64,000 nucleotides of DNA from Williamsia sp. 1135. GTDB taxonomy: Bacteria; Actinomycetota; Actinomycetes; Mycobacteriales; Mycobacteriaceae. The notes under the pieces were generated by a model. It did no database searches, was not told where the DNA came from, and saw only the letters and a list, made by a program, of their open reading frames with translations. The stretch is from positions 1 through 64,000 of the forward strand of contig NZ_MJEI01000095.1 in the NCBI RefSeq assembly GCF_002095395.1, read 5' to 3'. The first letter of the stretch is position 1. Every line of letters starts with the position of its first letter. A program made the translations under genes and the position numbers. This document shows, piece after piece, positions 63,369-64,000 of this stretch.

Positions 63369-64000
63369 ATGAACACACCACTGCACACCGATGCGCCGGC
63401 CATCGAGGCTCGCGGATTGGTCAAACACTTCGGTTCCACCAAAGCAGTCGACGGCGTCGACCTGGTGGTACCCACCGGATCGGTCTACGGCGTCCTCGGA
63501 CCCAATGGCGCGGGTAAGACGACAACCGTGCAAATGCTGGCCACGCTCCTCAAACCCGACGCCGGAACGGCGAAGATCTTCGGGTACGACGTGACCACCG
63601 ACTCGGTCGCGGTGCGGTCGATGGTCGGGGTGACCGGCCAATACGCATCCGTCGACGAGGATCTCTCGGCGACCGAGAATCTGATCGTCTTCGCTCGCCT
63701 GCTGGGCAAGTCCCGCCGCGACGCCCGCATCCGATCCACCGAACTGCTCGAGGAGTTCGGACTCGCCGAGGCCGCCAAAAGACCACTCAAACAGTTCTCC
63801 GGCGGCATGCGCCGGAGACTCGACCTCGCGGCCAGCCTGATCGCGACACCGCCGCTGCTGTTCCTGGACGAGCCGACCACGGGCCTCGACCCCCGGACCC
63901 GCTCGCAGATGTGGGACACCATCCGGCGCCTGGTCGCCGGCGGCAGCACAGTACTGCTGACCACCCAGTACCTCGACGAGGCCGACCAACTCGCCGACCG
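63369..64000 (+). CDS. DrrA-type ABC transporter ATPase (3' end outside window)
   Basis: The gene starts at ATG 63369 and runs off the edge after about 210 codons. Walker [18 protein letters not shown], the Q-loop [19 protein letters not shown] typical of daunorubicin-resistance DrrA proteins, signature [18 protein letters not shown], Walker [21 protein letters not shown], and the H-loop region [15 protein letters not shown]. DrrA exports drugs or lipids together with a DrrB permease expected beyond the window. Confidence 0.93.
   Translation, partial: MNTPLHTDAPAIEARGLVKHFGSTKAVDGVDLVVPTGSVYGVLGPNGAGKTTTVQMLATLLKPDAGTAKIFGYDVTTDSVAVRSMVGVTGQYASVDEDLSATENLIVFARLLGKSRRDARIRSTELLEEFGLAEAAKRPLKQFSGGMRRRLDLAASLIATPPLLFLDEPTTGLDPRTRSQMWDTIRRLVAGGSTVLLTTQYLDEADQLAD

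Noticed and set aside
62406-63989. 527-codon reverse frame
   Set aside because: Runs across the end of module 3, the LuxR-type gene and the ABC ATPase on the other strand; these have clear domains, so this is a shadow.

Overview
The window is high-GC actinobacterial DNA, most likely from a mycolic-acid-forming member of the Mycobacteriales, with Gordonia the best guess. Three things point there. A secreted mycolyltransferase of the antigen 85 type lies at 48913-49959. A crotonase pair at 43091-44952 resembles the mycobacterial echA8/echA9 pair. The order menB ... pitA, small membrane protein, DUF3349 protein, menE (47484-59744) is the mycobacterial menaquinone/phosphate neighbourhood. No tRNA, rRNA or CRISPR array was seen.

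Layout. 1-1456: the 3' part of an IS3-family element inserted into a reverse-strand membrane-protein gene. 1.6-9.4 kb: secreted, membrane and hypothetical genes, three of them broken by single-base frameshifts. 9.4-13.6 kb: a reductase gene and a gene with a GyrA-like tail, driven apart by a 2.4-kb block that carries two secreted proteins and is bounded by a 266-bp direct repeat. 13.6-14.9 kb: small genes and an Hsp20 chaperone behind a CIRCE operator. 15.1-21.0 kb: two adjacent copies of a three-gene signalling module (NarL-type response regulator, membrane histidine kinase, second membrane protein with a degenerate kinase end); the first copy has lost its regulator and its second membrane protein is frameshifted. 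A third copy lies at 59.9-62.9 kb, followed by a stand-alone LuxR-type DNA-binding protein. 21.0-26.0 kb: a decapitated monooxygenase gene, a TetR/SGNH-hydrolase pair, an actin-fold-like membrane protein, a hemerythrin and a secreted protein.

26.1-40.0 kb is a tightly packed reverse-strand operon of six genes: subtilisin-like protease, alpha/beta hydrolase, 1230-residue double-LysM protein, 1506-residue protein of unknown function, tyrosinase with an N-terminal peptidoglycan-binding-like domain, and DUF2182 membrane protein. A small gene and a large LuxR/ATPase regulator (frameshifted before its DNA-binding domain) point the other way. The operon's enzymes and the two giant proteins lack signal peptides, yet two of the proteins carry cell-wall-binding modules. 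I know of no described system with this composition.

43-48.4 kb is metabolic: crotonases, a thioesterase, a GGDEF diguanylate cyclase and MenB. 48.4-56.4 kb separates menB from pitA. It holds the mycolyltransferase, a 39-residue amphipathic peptide gene with its own ribosome site and terminator, a structured leader, a heterodimeric ABC exporter, a frameshifted gene between two inverted copies of a 60-bp palindrome, and an F420-type oxidoreductase. The peptide plus exporter is a candidate peptide-secretion unit. The window ends inside a DrrA-type ABC ATPase gene.

Seven genes are interrupted by one-base shifts, several at short homopolymers. These may be real decay or base-calling errors, and this must be settled before calling them pseudogenes.
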